A DNA stretch of 64,000 nucleotides, taken from positions 84,226 to 148,225 of the forward strand of contig JAXGRA010000006.1 in assembly GCA_040766135.1 (NCBI GenBank), given 5' to 3'. Both the position numbers and the translations under genes were made by a program. Shown piece by piece: positions 52,598 through 62,594 of this stretch. Source of the stretch: JAGVSV01 sp040766135 (lineage in GTDB: Bacteria > Bacillota > Clostridia > Christensenellales > Aristaeellaceae). Positions within the stretch are counted from its first letter, which is position 1, and each line of letters opens with the position of its first letter. The notes below the pieces were generated by a model, which had not been told where the DNA came from, searched no databases, and worked only from the letters and a program-made list of their open reading frames with translations.

Positions 52598-53944
52598 ATG
52601 AAAAAAATCACTGCCATGATGGCTGTGCTGATGTTGCTGCTGTCGCTGCTGTCGGCATCTGCATCCATCTACGACCCTGAATCTGCCGGCATGCTGATTG
52701 AAACGGAGAACGGCAAGTCTGTCAACATGCGGGAGGAGCCCAACTCCGACTCCAAGACGCTTACCACCATCCCGGCCGGCAAGATCGTGCTGGTATACAG
52801 CGATTTTATAAGCAACCAGTGGTCGCACGTACAGTATGGCATGCTCAACGGTTTTGTGATGAGCAAGTTCCTGACGGACAGAATGCACATGTATATCAAG
52901 TCTGCAAACGGTAAGTCCGTCAATATGCGGGAAGAACCCAATGCCAACTCCAAGGTGGTCACCTCTCTCCCATACGGCAATGCTGTGATTGTATTCAGTG
53001 ACTTCGTAGATGATCAGTGGTTGCATGTGCAGTATGGCATGTACAGCGGATATATGATGAGCAAGTTCCTGACGGTCAAAGAACCAGAGCCCTTTGTATC
53101 GCCTACGCCCAAGCCCACGCTCAAGCCTGCACCCACGCCCACGCTTAGGCCGACGGCAAGGCCGACAGATCCCCCAACGCCTGAACAACGCCGGGCCAAT
53201 GAAATCTTGGAGGCGCAGAAGCTGGGCATCGTGCCCCAGGGTATGAAGACCGATGGCATCGCCACCTGGGACGACCTGAACAACCTGCTGACCAATGTGG
53301 TGCGCCTGAAGACTATGAACCCTGCAGCCGAGCGCACCCATGTGTATCTGACCAAGGAGGAGTATGAGGCTTCCGGCGCGGGCGCTCAATACGACATGGT
53401 GCTGCGCGGCGTGGCCGCCGCCGAGATGTACGGCGTACTGCTGGACATTGGCGACACCAAGCACAGCCATGATCACGCCAATGATCCTTACATCGCTGAC
53501 TATGCGGACATCCACATGGCCCAGGAGTACGCTGCACGCACGGCCCTGTATGATCCCAACGACTGGCGCACCATGGACTTGGGGGAGATGGTGCTTGCTG
53601 TGCTGGATCATACCGATGCGCGCACGGGTGAGAGCGTGCTCAGCCTGGATGTGGAATACAAATTATATCCCACCCACCCCCTCACCCGTGAGGATGCCAT
53701 TTTGGCGGCCTATCGGCTGTACAACTCCTGCTCCGCCTATGTGGGCACCGTGGTGGTGACCCATAAGCGCCCGGTCAACCTGCGCCAAGGTCCATCCACG
53801 AAGCATGCCATCGTGGACAAGGCCGACCCCGGCGCCATCTACCCGGTGGTAGCCGTTGAAAAGGGCGGATGGTATAAGGTACTGCTGCCTGATGGCAGGA
53901 ACGTTTATATCTCCGGTAGCATGGTGACATTTTATCCGCAATAA
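52598..53944 (+). CDS. Exported SH3b-domain protein, paralogue B
   Basis: A 448-residue secreted protein, paralogous to 51459. Same signal peptide type and same central and C-terminal regions, but it carries two N-terminal SH3b domains in tandem (NMREEPNSDSKTLTTIP and NMREEPNANSKVVTSLP, then VMSKFL and MMSKFL) rather than one, and a longer Pro/Thr linker (PTPKPTLKPAPTPTLRP). The central region LGIVPQGMKTDGIATWDDL is nearly identical to paralogue A. GGGGAGGATACT precedes the ATG at 52598. Tandem duplication followed by gain of one SH3b unit, or loss in A. Confidence 0.85.
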   Translation: MKKITAMMAVLMLLLSLLSASASIYDPESAGMLIETENGKSVNMREEPNSDSKTLTTIPAGKIVLVYSDFISNQWSHVQYGMLNGFVMSKFLTDRMHMYIKSANGKSVNMREEPNANSKVVTSLPYGNAVIVFSDFVDDQWLHVQYGMYSGYMMSKFLTVKEPEPFVSPTPKPTLKPAPTPTLRPTARPTDPPTPEQRRANEILEAQKLGIVPQGMKTDGIATWDDLNNLLTNVVRLKTMNPAAERTHVYLTKEEYEASGAGAQYDMVLRGVAAAEMYGVLLDIGDTKHSHDHANDPYIADYADIHMAQEYAARTALYDPNDWRTMDLGEMVLAVLDHTDARTGESVLSLDVEYKLYPTHPLTREDAILAAYRLYNSCSAYVGTVVVTHKRPVNLRQGPSTKHAIVDKADPGAIYPVVAVEKGGWYKVLLPDGRNVYISGSMVTFYPQ

Positions 53945-53951
53945 TCTGAAG

Positions 53952-53985
53952 AGCAGGCTGGCTGTGGATACGCAGCCAGCCTGCT
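53952..53985 (+). terminator. Hairpin after paralogue B
   Basis: Perfect 13-bp stem AGCAGGCTGGCTG/CAGCCAGCCTGCT, loop of 8 nt, 7 bp after the stop. No T-tract follows. Confidence 0.55.
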
Positions 53986-54014
53986 GATTCGCTATATAAG
54001 AAAGGATATTCATT

Positions 54015-55397
54015 GTGAAAAAGGGCCTTGTACTTGCGCTTGTCACTATCATGTTACTTTCATCGCCGATGCTGTCGGCATGCGGTTCACAATCCGGCAA
54101 CCAGGAGGATGTATGGACAACCGTCAAAGAAGCATATGTCTATGCGTTTCCATTGGTACTGATGGACGCGACCAAGGCAGCATCAATCAATACAGAAGAA
54201 TTAGATCTCGCCAGGGGTAAGGCGCCCATCAATCAGTTGATGCATGGTGCAAAACTTGCAGATGCCGACTTCAAAGCGATCGTTTCGCCGAATGTCGACA
54301 CAGTGTATTCATCGGCATGGTATGATCTGAACGAAGAGCCGATGGTATATGTTTTCCCTGAAACAGATAGGTTCTGTAATGTGCAGGTTTTTGATGCGTG
54401 GACCAATACAGTTTGCGTGTTTGATAAGGCCGGTGATTATGCTGTTACCCATAGCGCATGGGCAGGGGAGTTGCCGCAAGGCATAACCCGCATTGATGTA
54501 CCTACTCAAACGGCATGGTCAATCACACGCACCGTTTTGTCAGGTGCAGAGGATCTGCCCAATGTCCATACAATTCAGGGAAAAATGAAGCTTCTCCCCC
54601 TTTCAGCCTACGTTCAGGGGGGTGAATATTCTCCCGAAAAAGGCAATTATGTTGAAGAAAATGATTACGTGCCGATTGAAAAAGTCTTGTCCTTGGGGCC
54701 CAAGGCTTTCTTCGACAAAGCCAACGAACTGATGAAAACAAATCCTCCTGCTCCGGCTGATGCCGCGATTGTTGAGAAACTTGCAGGTATCAACGTTGGA
54801 GCTGGCCTGATCTTTGACCTGGGCATTCTTTCCGGCAATATTGCAGCACAGTGGGAAGACATGCTCCAAAGCCTGCGGGAGGAGGTTCCAAACGAGGCGA
54901 CGAAGTTCTCGGTGAAGCTGGGGCAATGGGAGTATTTCGGCGCTCCCATCGGAGACTTTGGCACGGAGTACACCTATCGCGCGGTCATTGCGCTGGGCGG
55001 TTTGGGCGCAAACACGGTGGATGTAGCGCTCTATATGAAGACGGGAGTTGATGATGCAGGAGAGCTGCTTACGGATAAAAAGGATTATATCCTGCATTTC
55101 GAAACGTTCCCTCCCATTCTGGAAGGCGGATTCTGGTCTGTTACAGCGTATGGCAGCGATGATTTCCTCATTGATAATCCCATTGACCGATACTGTATCA
55201 ACGACCGGTCAAACTTCGCTTTGAATGAAGATGGTTCACTGGATATTGTTTTATCCAAGGAGCAACCGGATAATATTGACAACTGGTTGCCTGTTTCCGG
55301 TGATGAGTACCACTTCATTTTGCGCATTTACACGCCGGACATGGACGCTCTTTCCACCTGGCAGTCGCCTGTCATTGGTGTTTTGAATAGACATTAA
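54015..55397 (+). CDS. DUF1254/DUF1214 lipoprotein
   Basis: A 460-residue lipoprotein: the signal sequence ends LLSSPMLSAC, a lipobox with Cys at about residue 23. The N-terminal DUF1254 part has YVYAFPLVLMD and VSPNVDTVYSSAWYDL; the C-terminal DUF1214 part has GGFWSVTAYGSDDFLIDNP and LSKEQPDNIDNWLPV. The family is commoner in Proteobacteria and its function is unknown. Start is GTG at 54015 with AAAGGAT upstream. It is 54 bp from the alkylsulfatase-like pseudogene, probably in one transcript. Likely a transferred pair. Confidence 0.85.
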   Translation: MKKGLVLALVTIMLLSSPMLSACGSQSGNQEDVWTTVKEAYVYAFPLVLMDATKAASINTEELDLARGKAPINQLMHGAKLADADFKAIVSPNVDTVYSSAWYDLNEEPMVYVFPETDRFCNVQVFDAWTNTVCVFDKAGDYAVTHSAWAGELPQGITRIDVPTQTAWSITRTVLSGAEDLPNVHTIQGKMKLLPLSAYVQGGEYSPEKGNYVEENDYVPIEKVLSLGPKAFFDKANELMKTNPPAPADAAIVEKLAGINVGAGLIFDLGILSGNIAAQWEDMLQSLREEVPNEATKFSVKLGQWEYFGAPIGDFGTEYTYRAVIALGGLGANTVDVALYMKTGVDDAGELLTDKKDYILHFETFPPILEGGFWSVTAYGSDDFLIDNPIDRYCINDRSNFALNEDGSLDIVLSKEQPDNIDNWLPVSGDEYHFILRIYTPDMDALSTWQSPVIGVLNRH

Positions 55398-55451
55398 ATC
55401 CAGGAGGATTAAAACAAAATTCCAAATTTTGAAAAGATAAGGAGAAAGACA

Positions 55452-57265
55452 ATGAAAACGAAATTCCAACTTTTGGCCCTCGTGACCATCCTGATTCTGG
55501 CCGGGACAGCTGTTTGTGCAGCGGCACAAGAACCGGCAGCAGTGCCGACGCCATATGAGCCGGAGGCAGTACCCGTCCATCCAACGCTCCTGGCCAAGTA
55601 TGAGGAGTTCTTTCCACCCGCAGTGTTAAACGTAACAGACGGTGTCTGGATTGCCAGAGGGTACAACCGGGACAATCCCGTGCTGATCGAGGGCGTCGAC
55701 GGCTTGATTGTCGTAGATCCCGGGGAGAGCGTTCCTGCGGCACAGAAGGCCAAGGATGCGTTCAACGCCAACCTGGACAATATCTTCGACAAGAAGCCCG
55801 TCAAAGCCATCATCTACACCCATCACCATGACTGCCATGTCAACGGCGCTTCTGTCTTTGCCAACGAACAAACGGAGATCATCGGTCATGAGAGCCTGTT
55901 GAGCAACATGTTCAGCGAGTGGTTTGGCCCGGTCTATCCGTCGCGAGTCGAGGGCGGCACCAAGATGGTCGGCGCGTTGTTCCAAGACGCACCCGTCCAG
56001 GATGGAAAAGGCTGGTATGCTGGCTATGTACTTGCCGGGCCGCAGGTTTTTGGACCATCCGGCTTCATGGTGCCGACAAAGAATATCAAGGAAGAAACAA
56101 GGTTGACAATTGCCGGCGTTGATGTAGATCTTTTTCCCGTGGCCGGTGAGACGACAGATGTTCTCTTGGTGTGGTTGCCGCAAAAAGAAGTCCTGATCCA
56201 GATCGCCGTCGTCTACGAGGCATTTCCTGCCATCTCAACCATGCGGGGCAGCCGCCTGAGGGATCCGCTGGATTATGTCAATACCCTGAAGATTGCCAGG
56301 GACTCAGTCCCGAACACCTGGTGACAATCCATGGACCTAACCCCATTACCAGCGGAAAAGAAAACGTCAGCCAATACCTCACCAACTTCAGCGATGCCAT
56401 CCAGTTTGTGAATGACCAAACACTCTATTACATGAACAGAGGCTATACGGCGGGGAAGATGATGGGCCTAATCGTGTTGCCGCCCCATCTTGCTTCCAGC
56501 CCCTATTTGCAGGAGACTTATGGATCGAAAGACTGGAACATCGTCCACATCTTCCGCTATTACCGCGGCTTCTACACCGGCGAAGTAAGGGATCTGTTTC
56601 CGCAGACTACCCAGAGTGAGGCAGAGATGTCGGCCTTCCTCGCTCAAGGCGATGGTGATCTGGCAAGTAAAGCCCAGGCAGCTCTGGATATCAACCCGGA
56701 ATGGGCATTGAGACTTGCCGACGATGCACTCTTGCTGGACCCGGATAACCCTGTGGCATTCGAGACCAAGAAGGCGGCCATGCTGACCCTGGCAGAAAAA
56801 ACGATGAATTCGCAGGCGCGCAACATGCTTCTGTCCGACTACTTGTTGATGACTGGCCAGACCCGCAGGGCTTACGCACTCGGTGATCCAAAGCTGATTT
56901 TTTCGAGGATCGGCGAACATTTTGTCGAGCTGATGCCCATGGATACCCTGCATCGTATCCTAGCCGTCAGCCTCAATGCATCGAAATCTGTGGAGAAGGA
57001 CATTGTCGTCAGCCTTCAGCTGACCGACGTCAAGAAGAATGACCCCAAGGCGTCAGATTACTACACGTTGAACGTTCGCAAGGGCATCCTCGAGGTGGAT
57101 CCCCCCTCCGCGAAGGGCCAGTTCGAGATTGTGACCGACTCGCTGACCTGGAAACAACTGGTTCTGTCGAAGCTCGATCCCAAAGACGCCGTCGCAAATG
57201 GAAAGGTGGTTATTTCCGAAGGAACTCCGGAGAGCTTCTATTCCTTCATGGAACTTTTTAATTAA
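55452..57265 (+). pseudogene. Alkylsulfatase-like MBL-fold protein, frameshifted
   Basis: A secreted beta-lactamase-fold protein with an SdsA1/BDS1-like layout. N-terminal signal peptide, MBL core (residues 50-285), then dimerisation helices and a C-terminal SCP2-like domain (VSLQLTDVKKNDPK, LTWKQLVLSKLDP). The first frame stops at 56324 (ARDSVPNTW); the second carries on as SPEHLVTIHGPNPI to 57265, so one base is missing (or two extra) at about 56301-56310. Key sites are also degraded: THHHDCH replaces the expected HxHxDH, and the conserved histidine before AGET and the GD motif before the FP segment appear changed (FPVAGET, QIAVVYEAFP). Probably inactive. Confidence 0.8.
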
Positions 57266-57360
57266 AGAAAGACACGCAAGCGGCTTATACTGATGCAAAA
57301 CAACAATGCATCCAAAGCGCCGGCAATACTAATTTTTGTGAGATAAAGTGCACAACCAAA

Positions 57361-57386
57361 GGCGGAGGCTGTTAACAGCCTCCGCC
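57361..57386 (-). terminator. Terminator of the 5'-nucleotidase gene
   Basis: Perfect 11-bp stem GGCGGAGGCTG/CAGCCTCCGCC with a TTAA loop, 17 bp after the stop at 57404. Followed by TTTGG on the minus strand. Confidence 0.7.
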
Positions 57387-57403
57387 GATTCGTCATTCAA
57401 GGA

Positions 57404-59062
57404 TTATTTGATTACGGTAATGCGGCCCTGCGGGCTGGCATAGTCCTGTCCCACCACGCCGCCAAGCACGGTGGTGACATAGTTCACCAGCGCGTCTTCC
57501 AGCGCCACGCCGGTTTTATAGCCGCTGGTGGCGTTGGGATAGCGGAAGGCGTAGTAGGTGTCACCGCCGGCGGCAGTGAAGTCGTTGGTGGCAATGGTAT
57601 ACAGCGCTTCCAAGTCAAAAGGCTGGCCCCCTACCGATTCAATCTTCACCCGGCTGCCGGGCTTGGCAGGGGCATGGTAGGTGGAATCCGGGTATTGCTC
57701 GCCGTTTTCATAGGGTATGGTGGTGTCAATGCTGAACACGATGCCCGATACCTGGGGGAAAGCGCCCAGGGCCTTGGGCGTGGCGCTGGTGGCAGCCTCC
57801 AAGGCTTCCAGCAGTTCGGAACCCTTTACCTCAAGGACACTCACTTCATTGCCGAAGGGGAATACAGTTTTCATGTCGTTCATGGTGATGTCGCCCACCT
57901 GGATGCTGGCCCGGATGCCGCCTCCGTTGGTGATGGCGGCCACTACCTGGTCGCCCAGCGCCTGTTGGGCTGCCCACAGGATGGCATCCGCGGCAAAGTC
58001 GCCCAGGTTGGTTTCCTCGGTGCGATTGCCCGGATCGCGCTCGCCGTTGAGGAAGACTTCGGTCTTTGCAAAGGCCTTGGACAGCACTTCCTGCACCGCC
58101 TGGTTGGTGCTGTTGACCAGTTCTGCTACCTCGGCATCCAACTTGGCGTTTAACAGAGCGCTGTAAGGAACGCCTTCCAATTCTATCACGGTGCTCTTGT
58201 TCAGGCCGGAAAACTGGCTGGCCTTGAATTTTTCCCCATCGTACACCACCACGCCTAAGTTCTGGCCGTAGGAGCCGGTGGAAACTATCAGGGTGTCGCC
58301 CACCATCTTGCCTTTTTCAAGCAGGGTGTGGCTGTGTCCGTCGATCAGCAGGTCAATGCCTGCTACCTTTTCCAGCACATCCAGGCTGCGGTTGGGGGCG
58401 CTTTCCTCATCCATGCCTAAGTGGCTGAGCAGTACAACGATGTCGGCGCCTGCCGCTTTCAGTTCCTCCACCTGCTTCTGGGCTGCCTCATACAGGGCAT
58501 CCCCCTGAAGGAAATCAATGCCCCGCACCTTATCCGGGTGGGCTTTGGTCATGGTTTCAGGGGTGGTGAGGCCAAAGACACCCACCTTCATGCTGTTGGG
58601 CATGTCAAAGATTTTGTTGGCCACAAAGGTCAGGTCGCCTTCCAGATGGTTGATGATATTGGCAGAAAGCATGGGGAAAATGGCCAGCCCCGCCAGCTGC
58701 TTGGCGTTGTCCAGCCCCCAGTCAAACTCGTGGTTGCCAAGTGTCATGGCGTCATAGCCGGCAGCATTCATAAACTCAATGGCCGGTATGCCCATGAGCA
58801 GGTTTACCAGCGGCGTGCCCTGGCAGGCATCGCCCGCGTCCAGCAGCAGGACGCTGTCCCCAGCCGCTTCCAGATCCTTCTTGTACTGGGCAATGGCCGC
58901 ATAGCCCAGCACCTTTCCGGCGGGGTCCGCCACGGCGCGGCCATGGACGTCGTTGGTGTGCAAAATGACCAGCTTGCCCTTGGGCGCTTCGGCAATGCCC
59001 GTGGCGGCAAGCCCAAGCACCAGCATTAGCGCCAGTATCCCTGCAAGAATTCTTTTCATCAT
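57404..59062 (-). CDS. Secreted 5'-nucleotidase/UshA-like metallophosphoesterase
   Basis: A 552-residue secreted enzyme that probably releases phosphate from nucleotides or related compounds outside the cell. Signal peptide to about residue 25. Metallophosphoesterase motifs: HTNDVHGR, DAGDACQGTP, GNHEFDWG, LSHLGMDEE and DGHSHT. The C-terminal nucleotidase domain has ITNGGGIRASI and TNDFTAAGGDTYYAF. GGAGG precedes three consecutive ATGs (59065, 59062, 59059); the middle one has best spacing. No anchor motif at the C-terminus. The gene precedes the terminator at 57361. Confidence 0.93.
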   Translation of the reverse strand: MMKRILAGILALMLVLGLAATGIAEAPKGKLVILHTNDVHGRAVADPAGKVLGYAAIAQYKKDLEAAGDSVLLLDAGDACQGTPLVNLLMGIPAIEFMNAAGYDAMTLGNHEFDWGLDNAKQLAGLAIFPMLSANIINHLEGDLTFVANKIFDMPNSMKVGVFGLTTPETMTKAHPDKVRGIDFLQGDALYEAAQKQVEELKAAGADIVVLLSHLGMDEESAPNRSLDVLEKVAGIDLLIDGHSHTLLEKGKMVGDTLIVSTGSYGQNLGVVVYDGEKFKASQFSGLNKSTVIELEGVPYSALLNAKLDAEVAELVNSTNQAVQEVLSKAFAKTEVFLNGERDPGNRTEETNLGDFAADAILWAAQQALGDQVVAAITNGGGIRASIQVGDITMNDMKTVFPFGNEVSVLEVKGSELLEALEAATSATPKALGAFPQVSGIVFSIDTTIPYENGEQYPDSTYHAPAKPGSRVKIESVGGQPFDLEALYTIATNDFTAAGGDTYYAFRYPNATSGYKTGVALEDALVNYVTTVLGGVVGQDYASPQGRITVIK

Positions 59063-59212
59063 CATTTGTCCTCCATAAACTTTTTTGTGCAAAGCACATT
59101 CATGTTAGAATATACCATGCTTATTTGCCTGAAAAGTTTGGTGAAAGTAAAAACCAAATAAAAATATGGCGAAAAGTGCAAGAATATATTTTGCTTTACA
59201 TGGAAACGCAAA

Positions 59213-59260
59213 ACACCCGGTCGCCGTATATATGGGGGAAAGGCACGGCGATCCGGGTGT
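59213..59260 (-). terminator. Terminator after the 59279 pseudogene
   Basis: 15-bp stem with one bulged base (ACACCCGGTCGCCGT / ACGGCGATCCGGGTGT), followed on the minus strand by TTTGCGTTT, about 19 bp after the stop. Confidence 0.75.
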
Positions 59261-59278
59261 TATTGGGTTATTTCCTGG

Positions 59279-60282
59279 TTATTTAATCATCTGCTCCATC
59301 TGCTCCAGCGTGTCCTTCACGTCGTCGGCGCCAGGCCGGAACACGGACAGACCATCAACATCCGTGTCATAGGAAACCCTGTTGCACATCAGCAATAGCA
59401 CGCTGGTATCGCCCCCAAGGGTATCTGCAATGCTGATAGGTTCGCCCGGCTTAAGGGATACGCCGCCCAAATCGGCCGCATTTTGCGCAATCGCGGCCTC
59501 CAGATCCGGGTAGATGGCTAAGTATTCGCTGTGCACAGTCACGCCTTTCAGAGTATTGTAGGTCACCGTCAGCTGGCCTTCTTTGACGGCCACGATCGCG
59601 GTGCCCACCCGATAGATGTTGCTGGCTACCAGCGGGAAGGTCTGCTCGCCTTCCTGGCTTAAATCCACCGGCGTCACCATATACCACTTGTCGGTGGATT
59701 CAGGGGCGAGGTCACGCAGGCGCGGGCCCATGATGCACATCGTGTTGTTGGGGTATACGGTCGCTTTCGGCACGAGAGGCAGCGCACCTGTTGGTGGATC
59801 AGGAGGCAGCCCAGGTAATAGGTGATCGAGGGACGGCCTTACAGGAATCGGGAACCTGAAATCAAGGACAGTGGCTTCTGTCTCAAGATCACTACCACCA
59901 TTATTAGTCACTATAGCGGGACAGCGGAACTCTTGTACGGGAGTGGCGTTTTCCTTTATCGTGACTATGACATCCAACCAGATGTCTTTTACGGGATTAA
60001 TAAGAGGATTATCACTTACACCTATAACATTCCCATAGCAACCTGTACTGTCAGCACTTTTAGAAATTTCTCTGGAATCGTATAGGCTCTTACCCATTCA
60101 AGCCCTTCCGTTAATTCAAAGTCTGCATAAAAGTAGAATATTCCATCGTTTCTATGAATCGGGATTGTAATATAAATCTGACTGCCGGGTTCATAATAAT
60201 CATGATCCGTAGCCATCGCCGGCAGGCACAGCCCACTTAGCAGCAGCATTGCTGTGAGCAACAGGGAAAATATTTTTTTCAT
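59279..60282 (-). pseudogene. Exported protein with NNTMCIMGPR-type domain, frameshifted paralogue
   Basis: Read from the ATG at 60282, a signal peptide and about 80 residues precede a stop; the second frame takes over within 60022-60097 and continues to 59279. The frame change is near the segment encoding EKFLKVLTVQVAMG. The C-terminal half (from YPNNTMCIMGPRLRDLAPES to the end) is nearly identical in DNA and protein to the intact gene at 60346. The N-terminal half is divergent. Function unknown. Confidence 0.75.
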
Positions 60283-60345
60283 AGGGGTTCCGCCTTTCTT
60301 CAATGATTTTTTCGACGCTTGAGAACGCTGGCGGGAGCGGTCCGG

Positions 60346-61278
60346 CTACCGGATCATTTCCTGCATCTGCTCCAGCACACCCTTGACATCGTTGGCACCA
60401 GGCCGGAACACGGACAGACCATCAACATCCGTGTCATAGGAAACCTTGTTGCACATCAGCAACAGCACGCTGGTATCGCCCCCAAGGGTATCTGCAATGC
60501 TGATAGGTTCGCCCGGCTTAAGGGATACGCCGCCCAAATCGGCCGCATTTTGCGCAATCGCAGCCTCCAGATCCGGATAGATGGCTAAGTATTCGCTGTG
60601 CACAGTCACGCCCTTCAGGGTCTTGTAGGTTACCGTCAACTGCCCCTCTTTGACGGCCACGGTCGCGGTGCCCACCCGGTAAATGTTGCTGGCCACCAGT
60701 GGGAAAACCTGCTCGCCTTCCTGGCTGATATCCACCGGCGTCACCATGTACCACTTGTCGGTAGATTCGGGGGCAAGGTCACGCAGGCGCGGGCCCATGA
60801 TGCACATCGTGTTGTTGGGGTATACGGTTGGCGCGGGGATAATCTCTGCTTCGGGTGCCTCGCCACTGACGGGCAGGTCAACAATGACAACGCGCACAAG
60901 GGGAAGGCCAATGGTAACGACATCATCTTCCCATACACCCTGTATTTTGGTTATATCGACCGTTTCTATTTTGGTAGCGTTGTCCTTTATCTTGAGTTCA
61001 AGCATTACGCTGCCCTCAGTAACGCTTCCCACAGACGCAGCAAGGAAGTTCAGGGAATTTTTTTCCAGTACAATCATACGTGTAGTACCATAGGCATTTT
61101 CAAAAGAAAGCCCGTCCGAAATATCATATTCTGCTACGATCAAACTCAGGGGCCTCTCACTTTTAAACGGGATGTCGACGGTCCACACGTCACCAGGTTT
61201 TTTTGCAGCCAGCGCGGGCAGGGTCAGAGCACTTAGCAGCAAAACTGCTGCGAGGATCAAGAGAAACTTCTTTTTCAT
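60346..61278 (-). CDS. Exported protein of unknown function, intact paralogue
   Basis: A 310-residue secreted protein. Signal peptide (MKKKFLLILAAVLLLSALTLPALAA). The N-terminal half is a beta-rich, cohesin-like region (LSLIVAEYDISDGLSFENAY, VTEGSVMLELKIKDNATKIE). The C-terminal half (YPNNTMCIMGPRLRDLAPES onward, ending DVKGVLEQMQEMIR) is shared with the pseudogene at 59279. I do not recognise the C-terminal domain. AAAGGT lies about 9 nt before the ATG. The cohesin-like call is a weak visual impression. Confidence 0.75.
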   Translation of the reverse strand: MKKKFLLILAAVLLLSALTLPALAAKKPGDVWTVDIPFKSERPLSLIVAEYDISDGLSFENAYGTTRMIVLEKNSLNFLAASVGSVTEGSVMLELKIKDNATKIETVDITKIQGVWEDDVVTIGLPLVRVVIVDLPVSGEAPEAEIIPAPTVYPNNTMCIMGPRLRDLAPESTDKWYMVTPVDISQEGEQVFPLVASNIYRVGTATVAVKEGQLTVTYKTLKGVTVHSEYLAIYPDLEAAIAQNAADLGGVSLKPGEPISIADTLGGDTSVLLLMCNKVSYDTDVDGLSVFRPGANDVKGVLEQMQEMIR

Positions 61279-61316
61279 GATCGTTCTACCTTTCGTATTC
61301 TGTGCAATTTACTAAC

Positions 61317-62276
61317 TTATCTTAACTGGTCTCCCTGGCCAAGCTCAAGCAATGACCCCAGCAGCTGATCTCCCGTTTCCGTCATCACGTAAACATTTGG
61401 CTTGGCGGAATCATAGCACACGGCGTATTCCCATGCTTTCGTGTTAAACGTACCGCTGACCGAAAGCAGGTAGCATGCTTCGCCGTTGATGTTTATAACA
61501 TCCACGCAGGAAATAAACATCGGCTGTTCCTTGCTGTAATCCGCGCCCTGGGTCAATTTGTCTTTGAGCACAAGGCTATACAGCCCACTTGCGGCTTCAA
61601 ATGGAGTTATGCTGTCTTCGGGGATGCTTTCCAGCAGAGAATTTGTGAAAACGCTCTCGGCAATCGGCTGATCGGCAGCGTGGTCATCGTCACCGCCTTT
61701 GCCACCGGCATGGGATACAAAGAACGCACTGCCCTCGTAGGGCTGGTCTACCAGCAGTTGCGGCAGGCCCTGTGCCGCCATGTCCTCCGGGTTCGGGAAT
61801 GTAATGGGCTGCGCTTCGGATTGATAATAGACATTCATCAGGTTCATGTTGCGCTTGAGCGTCGTTGCCAGGCTGTCCATCATAAACCAGTTCAGACTTA
61901 CAGCGTCATAGAAGCGGAAGCCTTTCTTGAATTCGCGGTCGTCTATTCCTGTGATAAGTGTCGAATCCTTCGACCAGTCAACAATGATGCTTTCGTCATC
62001 CGGGAAAGAGACATCGTTCAGCGTGAAGTCCAAATCCGTCCACTCCGACAACCCATCGGCCAGCGCAAAGGCTATGAGTGACTGCGATGCAGGTTCGTTC
62101 TCAATGGACATGGTTATCTGCGTTTCTTCTATGATGCTATCGAAACCATTGGAGAAGTCGGCATATAGGGTCAGGGTGACTGATTTCCCAGTGCTTGAAG
62201 TGGCCGCCCCGTGGGCGCTACAGAGGCTGAATACCATCATCAGTATCAGCAGAACCGGAAGCATTCTTTTTTTCAT
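61317..62276 (-). CDS. Exported protein of unknown function
   Basis: A 319-residue secreted protein with a signal peptide ending near residue 23 (FSLCSAHG). No lipobox of the usual form. The body holds an acidic stretch (GGKGGDDDHAAD) near residue 196 and a C-terminal part ETGDQLLGSLLELGQ, which has the same flavour as the first exported protein at 2571. No domain recognised. It is 38 bp upstream of the 60346 gene on the same strand and may be co-transcribed with it. Confidence 0.7.
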   Translation of the reverse strand: MKKRMLPVLLILMMVFSLCSAHGAATSSTGKSVTLTLYADFSNGFDSIIEETQITMSIENEPASQSLIAFALADGLSEWTDLDFTLNDVSFPDDESIIVDWSKDSTLITGIDDREFKKGFRFYDAVSLNWFMMDSLATTLKRNMNLMNVYYQSEAQPITFPNPEDMAAQGLPQLLVDQPYEGSAFFVSHAGGKGGDDDHAADQPIAESVFTNSLLESIPEDSITPFEAASGLYSLVLKDKLTQGADYSKEQPMFISCVDVININGEACYLLSVSGTFNTKAWEYAVCYDSAKPNVYVMTETGDQLLGSLLELGQGDQLR

Positions 62277-62500
62277 TTTCCTTTTATCCTTTCTCGCATG
62301 AAGCTATTGTTTGGATTCTGGCTCCGTTTTGAATCGGGTGAAAACCGCATGGGGATGTACAGATTGCTTTGTACATCCATAGATTAATGGAGAAGGCCAT
62401 TTGTTTGAATACCCGTTTTTACATAAAAAAGTCTATAAATAGATTGCATAGGGTTTTGTGTAGATAATTAATAGGGGTTTTCAAAGTAAACACAATAATA

Positions 62501-62523
62501 CCGTACGCTTTGAAAACGTACGG
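62501..62523 (-). terminator. Hairpin after the transglutaminase-like gene
   Basis: CCGTACG/CGTACGG, 7-bp stem with a 9-nt loop, about 70 bp after the stop at 62595, followed by TATTATTG on the minus strand. The remainder of 62277-62594 is A/T-rich and holds no gene I can support. Confidence 0.5.
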
Positions 62524-62594
62524 CAGGATTTATTCGACGGCAGCCAGCATATTTAATTTTGCCACACTATCGGTGTCTTCTCTATGCTTCCTGA

